64,000 nt of DNA from Planctomycetota bacterium. GTDB lineage: Bacteria > Planctomycetota > UBA1135 > UBA2386. Positions 36,801 through 44,752 of the stretch are shown in pieces. Numbering within the stretch: the stretch's first letter is position 1; each line of letters starts with the position of its first letter. The stretch lies in assembly GCA_020638695.1 (NCBI GenBank), contig JACKIB010000013.1, positions 1 through 64,000 on the forward strand, in the 5' to 3' direction. The notes beneath the pieces were generated by a model that saw only the letters and a program-made list of their open reading frames with translations, made no database searches and was not told where the DNA came from. The position numbers and the translations under genes were made by a program.

Positions 36801-37112
36801 CGACCGCTCCGGCGCGGCGTAGGTCGGACCGGTGATGGCCAGCATCGTGTTGGCCCGCACCCCGAGCCCGACGTACGTGAACACCTTGCCGTTGCCGACC
36901 GGGTACACGCCACGCTTGGACTTGTCGGGCTTGGCTCCCTCGTAGCGGGTGTCCTGCGCCCAGCTCGATTGGTTGGCGAGCTCGGCGACCTGCTGCTGGA
37001 GCGGACTCCGGATGCCGGACGGGTCGGACTTCGACGCCCCGCCCTGGGCCGCTACAGCCGCTGCGAAGGCGAAGACGAACAGGAACGGGAGGACGCGGCG
37101 AGGCTTCGGCAT
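33888..37112 (-). CDS. Large exported protein, glycosidase-like (alpha/alpha-barrel type)
   Basis: A 1074-aa protein with a clear signal peptide from ATG 37112 (VLPFLFVFAFAAAVAAQ). An N-terminal beta-rich domain (LTLELDGAELTEQRVRRVRD, then FAAPDSTVITRVVEVHNGG) is followed by a helical, Trp/Tyr-rich central domain, for example GAWIRESTGPLLTFLRYNLW and LILQHFWYYRATWDAAYIEQ. This layout resembles six-hairpin (alpha/alpha)6 glycoside hydrolases and related enzymes with an N-terminal super-sandwich. The C-terminal 350 residues are beta-rich. I cannot assign a GH family or catalytic residues. The frame extends upstream to 37298 without signal-like sequence, so the shorter start is used. Probably degrades or remodels a polysaccharide outside the cell. 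Confidence 0.6.
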   Translation of the reverse strand: MPKPRRVLPFLFVFAFAAAVAAQGGASKSDPSGIRSPLQQQVAELANQSSWAQDTRYEGAKPDKSKRGVYPVGNGKVFTYVGLGVRANTMLAITGPTYAAPERSMPRGNFGELTLELDGAELTEQRVRRVRDANFVVTEDRSESGIALRTLTFAAPDSTVITRVVEVHNGGSAPFVGGVLWARTGMPAQVRGAELELVWRSEGRGAQARIAMDRAEAQNGSLRCKLGDLAPGASFTTVLTVATAAGTEGGTSAATDVATATTAAQGTVRWWRERLRGTPTLRTDNHRIMDLFGDWKVLMLTMRDARSGVVSPMVSRRGAWIRESTGPLLTFLRYNLWAEAKAILDYYHDAICLTGEVREYYPLDLDFKRLAGTKPDYTKIALPDSDLPSWLILQHFWYYRATWDAAYIEQRQPLLLELLRRQKRGKDSLFRFSGHESYMEPTLYRLPLEGFRRNPLFVAEDPAHGRRSYSLGASVAFLMAIQGYGELLNGIDRVKRPDKWAGEQSPDDKPSSKWLERSFNVMKDVERRFFFSDPSFKVREDISKDLKFGVDWTGLFAPAISPVNGTVHAEPFANLNLLPLWMGFTFTTGERSRHNLRNTLARLWHEEKDGKRVRTLVGTTATVGHFTGEVPGMLLTALVERDGRERYQAQQDLMDIAAPAGEWGRFYDPSGRPIASDDPEWPHRMSPNECGINLDAFVFALNGVRHVSVPYFDNTSIKVKLRMPKGCKFLEMENLKKDGRAFSVHVDEFTAPLSEEERKANDAQSDPRYRRDPNVDHRRFRFRMRLLSENPKRGRYQVDADVSGTMFVRYLYKGKVGGQSGEVNESEFWREDHEQFFLDGSPTLVPESKRMAKKAGADLLVLTNRPQCAEILRGDKTTVVDTGLPFTGPELVKALLDGGKPTHKTLLLDVGYDASDRRTFKNKRFWSHPAWLKTLTDFAAGGGMVVRPKYVTRFEVRSGEAGAAWRQVEAADGRLALGPRAPRTAKFSVRCDRDRDDVVVRIGSGCGYALSCAGSELASESGARAAVRDQDSVVATLKRGENAFEVRLAADGDPVLFVQFTDTRGLPVPGLSYE

Positions 37113-37181
37113 CGAGCGATGGATCCGGCGGACCGCCGGCGGTGTTGCGGAGACGGGGAACGGGGGGCCTGACGGCCGACC

Positions 37182-37196
37182 GGGAGCAACGCTCCC
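37182..37196. promoter_or_regulatory. Short perfect hairpin in divergent intergenic region
   Basis: GGGAGC and GCTCCC flank AAC, giving a 6-bp perfect stem in the 162-bp gap between the divergent starts of the exported glycosidase-like gene (37112) and the NRDE gene (37275). Without a T-run it is not a terminator. It could be an operator or chance in GC-rich DNA. Confidence 0.25.
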
Positions 37197-37274
37197 ACCA
37201 TTCGACTCGTCCCCGGGGTTGAAGGCACCGCAGGCTACTGCAAAACTGCGCCCGCCACGAGGGCGAACGACGCG

Positions 37275-38006
37275 ATGTGCCTGTTGATCGTGCTCCACCG
37301 GATCGACGCAGCCTTCCCGATCCTGGTGGCCAGCAACCGCGACGAAGCACGCTCGCGCGGCAGTACACCGCCCGGGCTCTACGTCGGTGAACGGCGCCGC
37401 ATGCTGTCGCCGCGCGACCGCCGGGCGGGAGGCACCTGGCTGGCGGTGAACGACCGGGGGATGTTCGCCGGAATCACCAACATCGCGGGGGCTTCACCGC
37501 GGGACGTGCCGACCACACGCGGCGAGCTGCCCCACCTGGCACTCGACCACGACGACGCGGCCGCCGCCGCTCGAGCCGTGGCCGCACGCTGCGCCGACCA
37601 GCCGTTCAACGCCTTCCAGCTGCTGATCGCCGACCGCGAGGAGATGCTGGTCGTGCTCCATGAGGAGGGCCGAGTCGAGATCGCGCGGCAGAGCGGCGGA
37701 GTGGCCACCCTGTCCAATGAGCACCGCCTGGGCGCCCTGCACATCCCCGCGGTCGATGCGGCGTGTGCCCCCGACCTGCCGTCCGGCGCTCGGCTCGATC
37801 GACTCGCAGCGTTGTTGCTCGACGAGGGCGCGCTCAGCGGCCACCGGATCCGCAAGGTCGGAGGCGAGTACGGCACGGTATCGAGCTCGCTACTCGCCAT
37901 CCCGCTCGATCCGAACGACCCCTGGGAGTGGCGCTACGCGCCCGGAGATCCCGGTGAGGTCGGATACCGAGCCTACGGAAACCTGGCGCGCCGACTTCGC
38001 GGTTGA
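37275..38006 (+). CDS. NRDE-domain (TANGO2-like) protein
   Basis: A 243-aa cytoplasmic protein beginning MCLLIVLHR and carrying the family-naming motif in VASNRDEARSR (SNRDE near residue 20). It continues with GGTWLAVNDRGMFAGITN near 55, the second conserved block, and LSNEHRLGALH. The family (TANGO2/NRDE) has an Ntn-hydrolase-like fold with an N-terminal Cys after Met, seen here as C2. Its biochemical role is unsettled; haem or lipid handling has been proposed for eukaryotic relatives. The ATG start is supported by C2. Its stop lies 9 bp from the convergent PIG-L gene. Confidence 0.88.
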   Translation: MCLLIVLHRIDAAFPILVASNRDEARSRGSTPPGLYVGERRRMLSPRDRRAGGTWLAVNDRGMFAGITNIAGASPRDVPTTRGELPHLALDHDDAAAAARAVAARCADQPFNAFQLLIADREEMLVVLHEEGRVEIARQSGGVATLSNEHRLGALHIPAVDAACAPDLPSGARLDRLAALLLDEGALSGHRIRKVGGEYGTVSSSLLAIPLDPNDPWEWRYAPGDPGEVGYRAYGNLARRLRG

Positions 38007-38015
38007 GCCGGGCCC

Positions 38016-38690
38016 TCAGCTCACTCGAGTGAGCGCCTCACCGAAGCCGCCACTCCTCTCCAGCAACAGGCTGCGGTAGGCGTTCAACCCGAACACCGCG
38101 TGTGCGAGGTCGTTGTAGGCGTTCTGGGTGGCGAAGCAGCGCAGGCCAGCGCGCTTGTCGTCCACCAGGTCGGTGATGTCGACCACCAGGTCAGGCTGCG
38201 GGTTGGGCGCCCACACCTCGTAGCCGAAGGCACTCCCCCCGAAGCCGACCGCGACGAGTGCCCGCACCACGACCTCGTGGAGCACGAGGTGGTCCGAATT
38301 GTGGTCGCCAGCCCACGGCAGGTAGACCAGGTCGGGCGCGAATGCGCTCAGCTCCTCGGTCACCAGCGAGACCAGCCGGACCTTGTCCGATTCGACCACC
38401 ACACAGCTGTCGGGCAGCCCCCAGAAGCGGGGCTCGCCCCACCCGAGCAGCTGCGCCGCCGCCCGACTTTCGTCTCGACGCATTTCAGTGTAGCGCGCCG
38501 GGTCGAACCGCCGGTCAGGATCCCCGGCGGCGCCGTCCGTGGCGATCACCACCCGCACCGGGTCGCCGCGGCGAACGTGCCGCAACAAGGTCCCGCCGGC
38601 ACCCAGGACCTCGTCATCGGGGTGGGGCGCGAAACACAGCACGCGTCCGCGTCCAGGATCCCCGGCCCGGCCGGCCGCGGTCTCGCTCAC
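38016..38690 (-). CDS. PIG-L family deacetylase
   Basis: A 224-aa enzyme of the LmbE/PIG-L fold that removes N-acetyl groups from sugars or glycoconjugates with zinc. The zinc motif is FAPHPDDEVLGAGGTL near residue 20 (His, Asp, Asp), with the third ligand expected in AGDHNSDHLVLHE near 130. No signal peptide, so cytoplasmic. The start overlaps the stop of the GNAT gene as ATGA, making a two-gene unit of deacetylase and acetyltransferase. A role in sugar modification (for example UDP-GlcNAc-like or bacillithiol-like compounds) is possible but not shown. Confidence 0.87.
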   Translation of the reverse strand: MSETAAGRAGDPGRGRVLCFAPHPDDEVLGAGGTLLRHVRRGDPVRVVIATDGAAGDPDRRFDPARYTEMRRDESRAAAQLLGWGEPRFWGLPDSCVVVESDKVRLVSLVTEELSAFAPDLVYLPWAGDHNSDHLVLHEVVVRALVAVGFGGSAFGYEVWAPNPQPDLVVDITDLVDDKRAGLRCFATQNAYNDLAHAVFGLNAYRSLLLERSGGFGEALTRVS

Positions 38691-39172
38691 GGCTGGATTT
38701 CCAGCGGCGGACGTCGCGATCCGCGGTGGACCAATCGATGCAAGTGAATACAGCCCGGTGTCTTGTGCCCAACTTCCTCGAAGCCTGCGTCACCGAAGAA
38801 CGACCGCGCGGCGGTGTTCTCCACGTCGACCACCGCCAGGACGCGGCACAGCCCCCGGGCGCGGGCCTGATCCAGCGCCGCCGCCAAGAGGGCGCGACCG
38901 TGACCTCGCCGGCGCTCTCCCGGCGCCACGATCAAGGTGATCTCCGCCTGTTGGTCCGGGCCGGTGTCGAGGCGGAAGAATCCGACGATTCGGCCGCCGA
39001 GCGTAGCTGTGAAACAGAGAATGTTCGGGTCGTCGATCAGCCGTTCGACCCACCTCCGGCCGGGCACCGTTTGCGGGACACCCAGCCCCGCCCCCGCCAG
39101 CCAGGCGCCGAGCAGGGGTGCATCGCCGGCGGCGAACGGGCGCAGGCGGAGGGGTTGCACGAGCTGGGTCAT
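38687..39172 (-). CDS. GNAT family N-acetyltransferase
   Basis: A 161-aa acetyl-CoA-dependent acetyltransferase. Motif A, the pantetheine-binding loop, is visible as LIVAPGERRRGHGRALLAAA near 85-104 (R-x-x-G-x-G/A pattern). Motif B follows in VDVENTAARSFFGDAGFEEV near 123. ATG 39172 is chosen; the frame is open to 39259, but the extension has no similarity to the fold. It is coupled by ATGA to the downstream deacetylase. The acetyl acceptor is unknown. Divergent from the nusA operon across 292 bp. Confidence 0.82.
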   Translation of the reverse strand: MTQLVQPLRLRPFAAGDAPLLGAWLAGAGLGVPQTVPGRRWVERLIDDPNILCFTATLGGRIVGFFRLDTGPDQQAEITLIVAPGERRRGHGRALLAAALDQARARGLCRVLAVVDVENTAARSFFGDAGFEEVGHKTPGCIHLHRLVHRGSRRPPLEIQP

Positions 39173-39275
39173 CGTCAGGATCTTACCCCGGAGGAGCTGC
39201 ACACCGGCGTGGATGCTTGACCGCACCCACGGACCGGATACCATCGGGCCGGTTTGCATCCCCCTAGGTCCTCAG

Positions 39276-39298
39276 CAAGAGCGGGTTTCCCGCTCTTG
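39276..39298 (+). promoter_or_regulatory. Leader hairpin upstream of nusA
   Basis: CAAGAGCGGG (39276-39285) and CCCGCTCTTG (39289-39298) form a perfect 10-bp stem with loop TTT. It precedes a strong purine tract (39306-39315) and the nusA operon. No T-run follows on the plus strand. Hairpins at this position are common in leaders of the rimP-nusA-infB operon in other bacteria, so an autoregulatory leader RNA is a reasonable inference. It could also be part of the divergent GNAT upstream region. Confidence 0.5.
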
Positions 39299-39322
39299 TG
39301 CGTTTGAGGAGAGGGTGTTGTG

Positions 39323-39376
39323 ATGGTTCCGTTCGCGCGGCGCCTTCGGCGTCCCGGGGCACGCGGAAGATCGTGA
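39323..39376 (+). CDS. Possible 17-residue leader peptide of the nusA operon
   Basis: A short frame MVPFARRLRRPGARGRS with its own strong Shine-Dalgarno sequence (GAGGAGAGGG, 39306-39315) 7 nt before the ATG, which is rare in this window. Six of 17 residues are Arg. A stem GGCGCC-TTC-GGCGTC (with one G-T pair) lies inside it. The nusA start is 88 bp downstream and lacks an equally good Shine-Dalgarno. This arrangement would suit translation-coupled control of nusA-infB. It may instead be a remnant of a lost rimP gene start. Confidence 0.35.
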   Translation: MVPFARRLRRPGARGRS

Positions 39377-39464
39377 CACGGCGCCCGAGCAGGGCTCCGT
39401 GGGCGGATGTCTTCCGTACTCCGGGTCAGACCGTTGGACCCGCTTCCGCTTCCACTTCCGAAGA

Positions 39465-40601
39465 ATGGCTTCCGAAGAGATCCTCCGCTACATCGACACG
39501 CTCGCCCGCGACAAAGAGATCGACCGTGAAGGTCTGTTCGAGTCGATCGAGCAGGCAGTCGCGGCCGCTCTGGCCAAGAAGTACGGCATCGAGGACCTCG
39601 AGGTGCGCATCGACCGCAGCTCGGGGAAGTGGCAGTTCAACTACGAAATTTCGCTCGAGGAAGAAGGGCGCATTCTCGCCCAGGCGGTCAAGCAGAGCAT
39701 CAACGTCAAGGTGCGCGAGGCCGAGCGAGATCGTTTGTACGAGGAATTCGAGCAGAAGATCGGCGACATCGTCAACGGCACCGTGCAACGGTTCGAAGGC
39801 GACACGGTGATTGTCAACCTCGGCAACAACATGGAAGGCATCCTGCCGCGTGCCGAGAAGGTTCGTGGTGAGGTCTACAACATCGGCGATCGCATCCGCG
39901 CGATGGTGCTCGAAGTCAAGAAGGTCGGCACGCGGGTCAAGGTGATCCTTTCGCGCGGCCACCGCGACCTGGTGCGCCGCCTGTTCGAACTCGAAGTCCC
40001 GGAGATCGCCGATGCGGTGATCGCCATCCGCAGGATCGAGCGCGAACCGGGTTACCGCAGCAAGCTCGCAGTCGACTCCACCGACGAGAAGGTCGACTGC
40101 GTCGGCGCGTGCGTCGGAGTGCGCGGCACGCGCATCAAGTCGATCATCGACGAGCTCGGCGGCGAGCGGATCGACATCATCCGCTGGAGCACCGAGCCGG
40201 AACTGCTGATCGCCAACGCGCTCAAGCCGGCGGAGATCGCCCACATCGAACTCGAGCACAGCACCAAGAAGGCGCTCGTGCTGGTCGACGAGGATCAACT
40301 GTCGCTGGCAATCGGCCGCAAGGGCCAGAACGTCCGCCTGGCGAGCAAGCTGGCCGGGTGGGACATCGACATCATGACGCGCGCCGAGCTCGAAGAGTCG
40401 ATGTCCGACGATGGCGAGGGTAGCGGCGAAGGGAGTAACGACGGCGCGGGCGAGGGCGGCGCGGAGAACGCCGGCGACGATCAGAACGAAGGCCACGACG
40501 GCGAGCTTCGCTACGATGGCGATGAGCCGACGGAAGGGGCGCCCCGCGGTGAGGCCGCGGCCGAGACGGCGCGCGATCCCGCACCACAGACCGAGAGCTA
40601 G
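39465..40601 (+). CDS. nusA: Transcription termination/antitermination factor NusA
   Basis: A 378-aa protein that binds RNA polymerase and nascent RNA to control pausing, termination and antitermination. Domains in order: the polymerase-binding N-terminal domain (EEILRYIDTLARDKEIDREG, then EQAVAAALAKKYG), an S1 domain from about 95 (GTVQRFEGDTVIVNLG near 107), and two KH domains (GVRGTRIKSIIDELGGERID near 221 and AIGRKGQNVRLASKLAGWDI near 284). The C-terminus is an acidic Gly/Glu/Asp tail of about 65 residues instead of structured AR repeats. First gene of nusA-infB-DUF503-rbfA; infB follows after 18 bp. Confidence 0.95.
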   Translation: MASEEILRYIDTLARDKEIDREGLFESIEQAVAAALAKKYGIEDLEVRIDRSSGKWQFNYEISLEEEGRILAQAVKQSINVKVREAERDRLYEEFEQKIGDIVNGTVQRFEGDTVIVNLGNNMEGILPRAEKVRGEVYNIGDRIRAMVLEVKKVGTRVKVILSRGHRDLVRRLFELEVPEIADAVIAIRRIEREPGYRSKLAVDSTDEKVDCVGACVGVRGTRIKSIIDELGGERIDIIRWSTEPELLIANALKPAEIAHIELEHSTKKALVLVDEDQLSLAIGRKGQNVRLASKLAGWDIDIMTRAELEESMSDDGEGSGEGSNDGAGEGGAENAGDDQNEGHDGELRYDGDEPTEGAPRGEAAAETARDPAPQTES

Positions 40602-40619
40602 CCGCACCGAGGAGAAGGA

Positions 40620-43475
40620 TTGAGCAAGCTACGCGTTTACGAACTGGCCAAGCAGTACGACAAGAAGGGCCACGAGATGGCCGAGATCCTGCGTGGACTC
40701 GGCTTCCCGGTGAAGGGTCACATGTCGGTACTGGACGAAGCGGACCAGATGATCGCCATCGCCCGCCTCGAGGCCCAGGGACTGCGCGCGACCGGCTCAT
40801 CCGACGACGACGCCGAGCCCGATCAGCCGCAGCTGCGCAAGCTTCCCCGGCGCAAGGACCTTCCCGACGCCGACGCCAAGAAGCCGCTGCCGCCACGCCG
40901 CCTACCCTCCGCGCACAGTGGCCCGGGCGGCACGGTCTACGAGGCGACCCAGCCGGAGCTCGAAGTCGAGCCCGAACAAACTCCCCCACCGCGGACCGAG
41001 GCGGCCGCAGCGGCGAGCACGCCGCCGGTTCGCACGGAGCCCCGCTCGGTCGAAGCACCTCCGGAACCCCCTGGGCACATCGAAGCCGCGGCAACTCCGG
41101 CAGCCGCAGAGCCTGCGCGCGAAGCGCCCGCAACTCCGCGTAGCGAGCCCGAACCCACGCCCGCGGTCGAAGCCCCGGCGGTGGCACCGCGCCCCGAGAC
41201 ACCGGCGACGGAGTCGACCCGCAGCACCCCCGAGCCCGTGCCGGCGGCCTCGTTGCCGGCAGCAACTCCGCCCGTGGCCGCCACTCCCCCCACAACCGCC
41301 ACGCCCCCCGCGGCCGCTTCACCGGCCGCGGCGGCGAGCACTCCCGATGCCCCGGCCGAGACCAAGCCGGAGGCGCCCGCCGCACCGCGTGACGACGTCA
41401 AGCGACTCCTCACCCCACAACCGCGCGCCACGGTGCTCGGCAAGATCCAGCTGCCGGAGTCGACCATCCGCGACGCCAACCGTCGCTCGGCCCCGCGCGA
41501 CCCCGGCTCGGTCAGCCAGGAGCTGCGTCGCAAGGCCCTCACTCACACGCAGTCGCGTTCGGCGACGCGCACCGGACCCGGACAACGCCGCGGCCCTGGG
41601 CAGCGCTCCGGACCGGGGGTGCGCGGTCGCGGGCGCGACCAGGGTGGTCGCCGTGGCGGTCGCGGCCGCGCCGGCAGCGGCATCTCGACGCCGATCGATC
41701 CGGACAAGGTCATCGAGATCGAACCGCCGATCACCGTGAAGGGCCTGTCGGAGGCCCTCGGCGTCAAGGTCGGTGAGCTGATCGCGGCCCTCACGTTCAA
41801 GCTCGGCGTCGCCGGCAAGACCATCAACTCGTTCCTCAACAACGATGAAGTCGAGCTGGTCGCCGACGAGGTGCAGCGGAAGATCGTCATCGTCGAGCAC
41901 AAGGAGGCCGAAGAGCAGCTGCTCGAGGACTTCGTGAGTGCCGCCGAGGATCACTCGGCGCATCAGCGCGCACCGGTGCTGACATTCATGGGGCACGTCG
42001 ACCACGGCAAGACGACGCTGCTCGACGCACTGCGCGACAGCGACGTGGTGAAGGGCGAGGCCGGCGGAATCACCCAGCACATCGGCGCCTACAAGATCAC
42101 CACGCGCGGCGGCGAGCAGTTCGTGGTGCTCGACACCCCGGGCCACGCGGCGTTCACCTCGATGCGGGCCCGCGGCGCCAGCCTGACCGACATCGTCATC
42201 CTGGTGGTCGCCGCGGACGACGGCGTGATGCCACAGACCGAGGAGGCGATCGCCCACGCGCTCGAAGCGAAGGTGCCGATCGTGGTCGCGATCAACAAGT
42301 GCGACGCTCCCGGCGCGAACTCGATGCAGGTGCGCCAACAGTTGGCGGTCAAGGGGCTGCAACCCGAGGAATGGGGTGGCAACACCCAGGTGGTCGACGT
42401 GTCCGCGCTGACCGGACAGGGGCTCGACGACCTGGTCGAGAAGATCATGCTGGAGGCCGAACTGCTGGAGCTCACCGCCAAGCCGGAAGCCGACGGTTCC
42501 GGCATCGTGGTCGAGTCCCGCCAGTCCGCCGAGCAGGGCATCGTGGTCAACGTGTTGGTCACCGACGGCACCTTGCGGCTGCGCGACATGGTGATCTGCG
42601 GCGAGAGCTACTCGCGCGTCCGCGGCATGGTGGACGACCACGGCAACAGCATCTCGGAGGCCGGTCCTTCGACTCCGGTGTCGATCATCGGACTGGCGAA
42701 GCTGCCGAACCCGGGCGACCGATTCCTGGCGGTCAAGGACGCCAAGCGAGCCAAGGCGGTGGTCGAGGACCGGCAGCGCCGGGCCCGCGCCAACGACTTG
42801 GCCGATCGCTCGCGGGTCACCGCGGAGAACCTCGCCGCGAAGCTCCGCGATCAGGAGATCGAAGAGCTCAAGGTGGTGTTGAAGGCCGACGTGATGGGCT
42901 CGCTCGAGCCGATCCGCAACGGCCTCGCCGACATCGGCACCGACGAGGTTCGGGTGAACATCATCCACAAGGGACTCGGCGCGGTCACCGAGAGCGACGT
43001 GGTGCTCGCCGAGGCGTCGAACGCGATCATCATCGCGTTCAACACCGTTCCCGAAGCCTCGGCCCGCCTGGCGGCGGAACGCTCCGGGATCGAGATCCGG
43101 CAGTACAACATCATCTACAGGCTGCTCGACGACATGAAGCTCGCCCTCGAGGGCATGCTCAAGCCCGAGGAGATCGAAGAAGTCGACGGCCACGCCGAGA
43201 TCCGCGCCGTGTTCAAGTCGAGCAAGTTCGGCAACATCGCCGGGTGCTACGTCACCGACGGAACCGTCAACCGCAACCACGAGGTGCGGGTGGCGCGCGA
43301 CGGCAAGGTCGTCTACCGCGGGAAGATCGGCAGTTTGCGGCGCGTCGACGACGACGTCCGCGAGGTGCGCGAGAACTTCGAGTGCGGCCTGACGATCACC
43401 AACTTCAACGACATCAAGGTCGGCGACGTCCTCGAGTTCTTCCGCGTCAAGCTCGTCGCCCGAACCCTGGACTGA
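40620..43475 (+). CDS. infB: Translation initiation factor IF-2
   Basis: A 951-aa GTPase that places initiator fMet-tRNA on the 30S subunit. The TTG start is preceded by GGAGAAGG. An IF2 N-terminal subdomain ([15 protein letters not shown]) is followed by a Pro/Ala/Glu-rich linker of about 250 residues and an Arg/Gly-rich stretch near 315-360. A second IF2_N region ([20 protein letters not shown]) precedes the G domain: G1 GHVDHGKT at 458-465, G2 [11 protein letters not shown]3 [16 protein letters not shown]4 NKCD. Domains II, III and IV follow and end with KLVARTLD. The long disordered linker accounts for the size above E. coli IF-2. A rare start codon may limit expression. Confidence 0.97.
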   Translation: MSKLRVYELAKQYDKKGHEMAEILRGLGFPVKGHMSVLDEADQMIAIARLEAQGLRATGSSDDDAEPDQPQLRKLPRRKDLPDADAKKPLPPRRLPSAHSGPGGTVYEATQPELEVEPEQTPPPRTEAAAAASTPPVRTEPRSVEAPPEPPGHIEAAATPAAAEPAREAPATPRSEPEPTPAVEAPAVAPRPETPATESTRSTPEPVPAASLPAATPPVAATPPTTATPPAAASPAAAASTPDAPAETKPEAPAAPRDDVKRLLTPQPRATVLGKIQLPESTIRDANRRSAPRDPGSVSQELRRKALTHTQSRSATRTGPGQRRGPGQRSGPGVRGRGRDQGGRRGGRGRAGSGISTPIDPDKVIEIEPPITVKGLSEALGVKVGELIAALTFKLGVAGKTINSFLNNDEVELVADEVQRKIVIVEHKEAEEQLLEDFVSAAEDHSAHQRAPVLTFMGHVDHGKTTLLDALRDSDVVKGEAGGITQHIGAYKITTRGGEQFVVLDTPGHAAFTSMRARGASLTDIVILVVAADDGVMPQTEEAIAHALEAKVPIVVAINKCDAPGANSMQVRQQLAVKGLQPEEWGGNTQVVDVSALTGQGLDDLVEKIMLEAELLELTAKPEADGSGIVVESRQSAEQGIVVNVLVTDGTLRLRDMVICGESYSRVRGMVDDHGNSISEAGPSTPVSIIGLAKLPNPGDRFLAVKDAKRAKAVVEDRQRRARANDLADRSRVTAENLAAKLRDQEIEELKVVLKADVMGSLEPIRNGLADIGTDEVRVNIIHKGLGAVTESDVVLAEASNAIIIAFNTVPEASARLAAERSGIEIRQYNIIYRLLDDMKLALEGMLKPEEIEEVDGHAEIRAVFKSSKFGNIAGCYVTDGTVNRNHEVRVARDGKVVYRGKIGSLRRVDDDVREVRENFECGLTITNFNDIKVGDVLEFFRVKLVARTLD

Positions 43476-43480
43476 GCTCA

Positions 43481-43674
43481 GGGGCCGCGAATCGTGCCGG
43501 TACGCGGAGATTCGTCCGTACCTTCCATGACACGTGGCAGCTGTCTCGCTGACATGCAGCGGCCCCGCTCCAGCAAGCACGCGGCCCAGACCGCATGGCG
43601 GCGCGCAGCGCCGCGCCCACCCAAGTCTTTGGGTGCGGCCTTGGCCGCGATAGGCTGGCGGTCCGGACCGCCAG
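43481..43674 (+). ncRNA. Hairpin-rich spacer between infB and DUF503 (candidate structured RNA)
   Basis: Within the 262-bp gap 43476-43737 seven perfect inverted repeats follow one another: GGGGCCGC/GCGGCCCC (43481-43488 with 43559-43566) enclosing GGTACG/CGTACC (43499-43504, 43517-43522) and CAGC/GCTG (43538-43551); then GCGGCGC/GCGCCGC (43598-43614), CACCCAA/TTGGGTG (43618-43635), GCGGCC/GGCCGC (43635-43648), and the 20-bp palindrome 43655-43674. It lies inside the operon transcript, so a regulatory or processed RNA is plausible. No coding frame there looks real. Evidence is structural only. Confidence 0.45.
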
Positions 43675-43737
43675 GATCACGCCGTCGATCGGCTGTCCCG
43701 GCCCACCGTCCCCCCACGAGACCAAGCCGTTTGCGCC

Positions 43738-44031
43738 ATGCTGCACATCGGAGTCCTCCAGTTCACGCTGGAGATCCCCCACGCCACATCGCTCAAGGAA
43801 AAGCGCAGCGTCATCAAGGGGCTTCGCGAACGGCTGCGGCGCGCACACAATATCTCGATCGCCGAGACCGACGACCAAGAGGAGTGGACCGTGGCCACCC
43901 TGGGGATCACTGCTGCCGGGAGTGACATCCCGCAGCTCAACAGCCTGCTGGACAGGATCCTCAACACTCTCCAAGACTGGCGCGACGCCAGCCTGATGGA
44001 TCACCGGATCGAGATCTTCAGCCCGCAATGA
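43738..44031 (+). CDS. DUF503 (YlxP-like) protein
   Basis: A 97-aa protein with the DUF503 pattern: LHIGVLQFTLEIPHATSLKE followed by KRSVIKGLRERLRRAHNISI, EWTVATLGITAAGSD, and a final VDHRIEIF-like strand (LMDHRIEIFSP). It is a small alpha/beta protein almost always encoded between infB and rbfA in Gram-positive and some other bacteria, thought to act in ribosome biogenesis but not well characterised. Length is normal. Its stop overlaps the rbfA start as ATGA. Confidence 0.92.
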   Translation: MLHIGVLQFTLEIPHATSLKEKRSVIKGLRERLRRAHNISIAETDDQEEWTVATLGITAAGSDIPQLNSLLDRILNTLQDWRDASLMDHRIEIFSPQ

Positions 44032-44444
44032 ACGAGCGCCGCATCGCCCGCATCGAGCAGCAGATCAAGGAACGCATCGCGACGCTCCTGGTCCACGAGA
44101 TCAACGACCCGCGGCTCGGCTTCGTCACCGTGTCGCGCGTCGAGGTCGATCGGGAGCTCACCCGTGCGCTGGTCTACTGGACGTCGCTGGGTGACGAGAC
44201 CGCGCGTCGACTCAGCGACACCGCGCTACACCACGCCGGTGGGTTCCTCCGCAAGGAGGTCGCTGCAATCCTCCACACCCGGACCGTGCCGCGGCTGGAA
44301 TTCCGCTACGACGAGAGCGTCGCCGGGGCGCTGCGCATGCAGGGCATCCTGGACGATCTGCGCCGCGAGCGCGAGGACCGAGAAGGGTCGGACGACCCGT
44401 CCGCTGCCCACCCGTCGGATGCTCCGGACGGGGAATCTGCCTGA
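44028..44444 (+). CDS. rbfA: Ribosome-binding factor A
   Basis: A 138-aa single KH-domain protein that helps mature the 30S subunit and 16S rRNA 5' end. Features are IARIEQQIKERIATLLVHEI, the NDPRLGFVTVSRVEVDRELT core, the A-L-V-Y-W strand, LRKEVAAILHTRTVPRLEFR, and DESVAGALRMQGILDDL. The last 25 residues form an acidic Ser/Asp-rich tail. It is the last gene of the operon here; truB, rpsO or pnp do not follow. The palindromic element copy B starts 33 bp after its stop. Confidence 0.95.
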   Translation: MNERRIARIEQQIKERIATLLVHEINDPRLGFVTVSRVEVDRELTRALVYWTSLGDETARRLSDTALHHAGGFLRKEVAAILHTRTVPRLEFRYDESVAGALRMQGILDDLRREREDREGSDDPSAAHPSDAPDGESA

Positions 44445-44476
44445 ACCGCAACGCCCGCGCGTCTTGCCGTGGGCCA

Positions 44477-44653
44477 GCCCGGGCCATTCGGGAGCGGCGT
44501 CGCGAGATCGTACGGAGTTCAGTTGCTGACCACGAGAACCGCAGGTTCCGACCTGAGTCGGGTGCATCCCCTTCTCGGAGCAGGTTCTGGCGCTCGACGA
44601 GCCAGCAGCGACTTCGCGCAATCGCGGCTACCCCGGTCGCGAATGTCCGGGCC
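44477..44653. repeat. Palindromic dispersed element, copy B
   Basis: About 177 bp similar to 33100-33268. Its 5' end GCCCGGGCCATTCG (44477-44490) is inverted at the 3' end (CGAATGTCCGGGC, 44640-44652) with one gap and one mismatch. The shared 17-mer CGGAGCAGGTTCTGGCG is at 44576-44592. Internal stems include CCGAC-CTGA-GTCGG and an apical GGG-TGCAT-CCC that matches the apical stem of copy A with a different loop. It fills the gap after rbfA (44445-44752, 308 bp), in the same sense as rbfA; copy A is antisense to its neighbours. That difference favours an inserted element over a gene-linked riboregulator. Confidence 0.7.
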
Positions 44654-44752
44654 TGGGGCCGGCCACGTCGAGCCGCACGCGCCTTCGCTCGCGCGTGCCG
44701 TACCCGCACATACGCACCGCCGCTACAATCCCACGGCATCGATACCCCACCC

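Noticed and set aside
41319..43580. 753-aa minus-strand frame over infB
   Set aside because: The plus strand is IF-2 beyond doubt; the antisense frame is Asp/Val/Leu/His-rich shadow sequence without domains.
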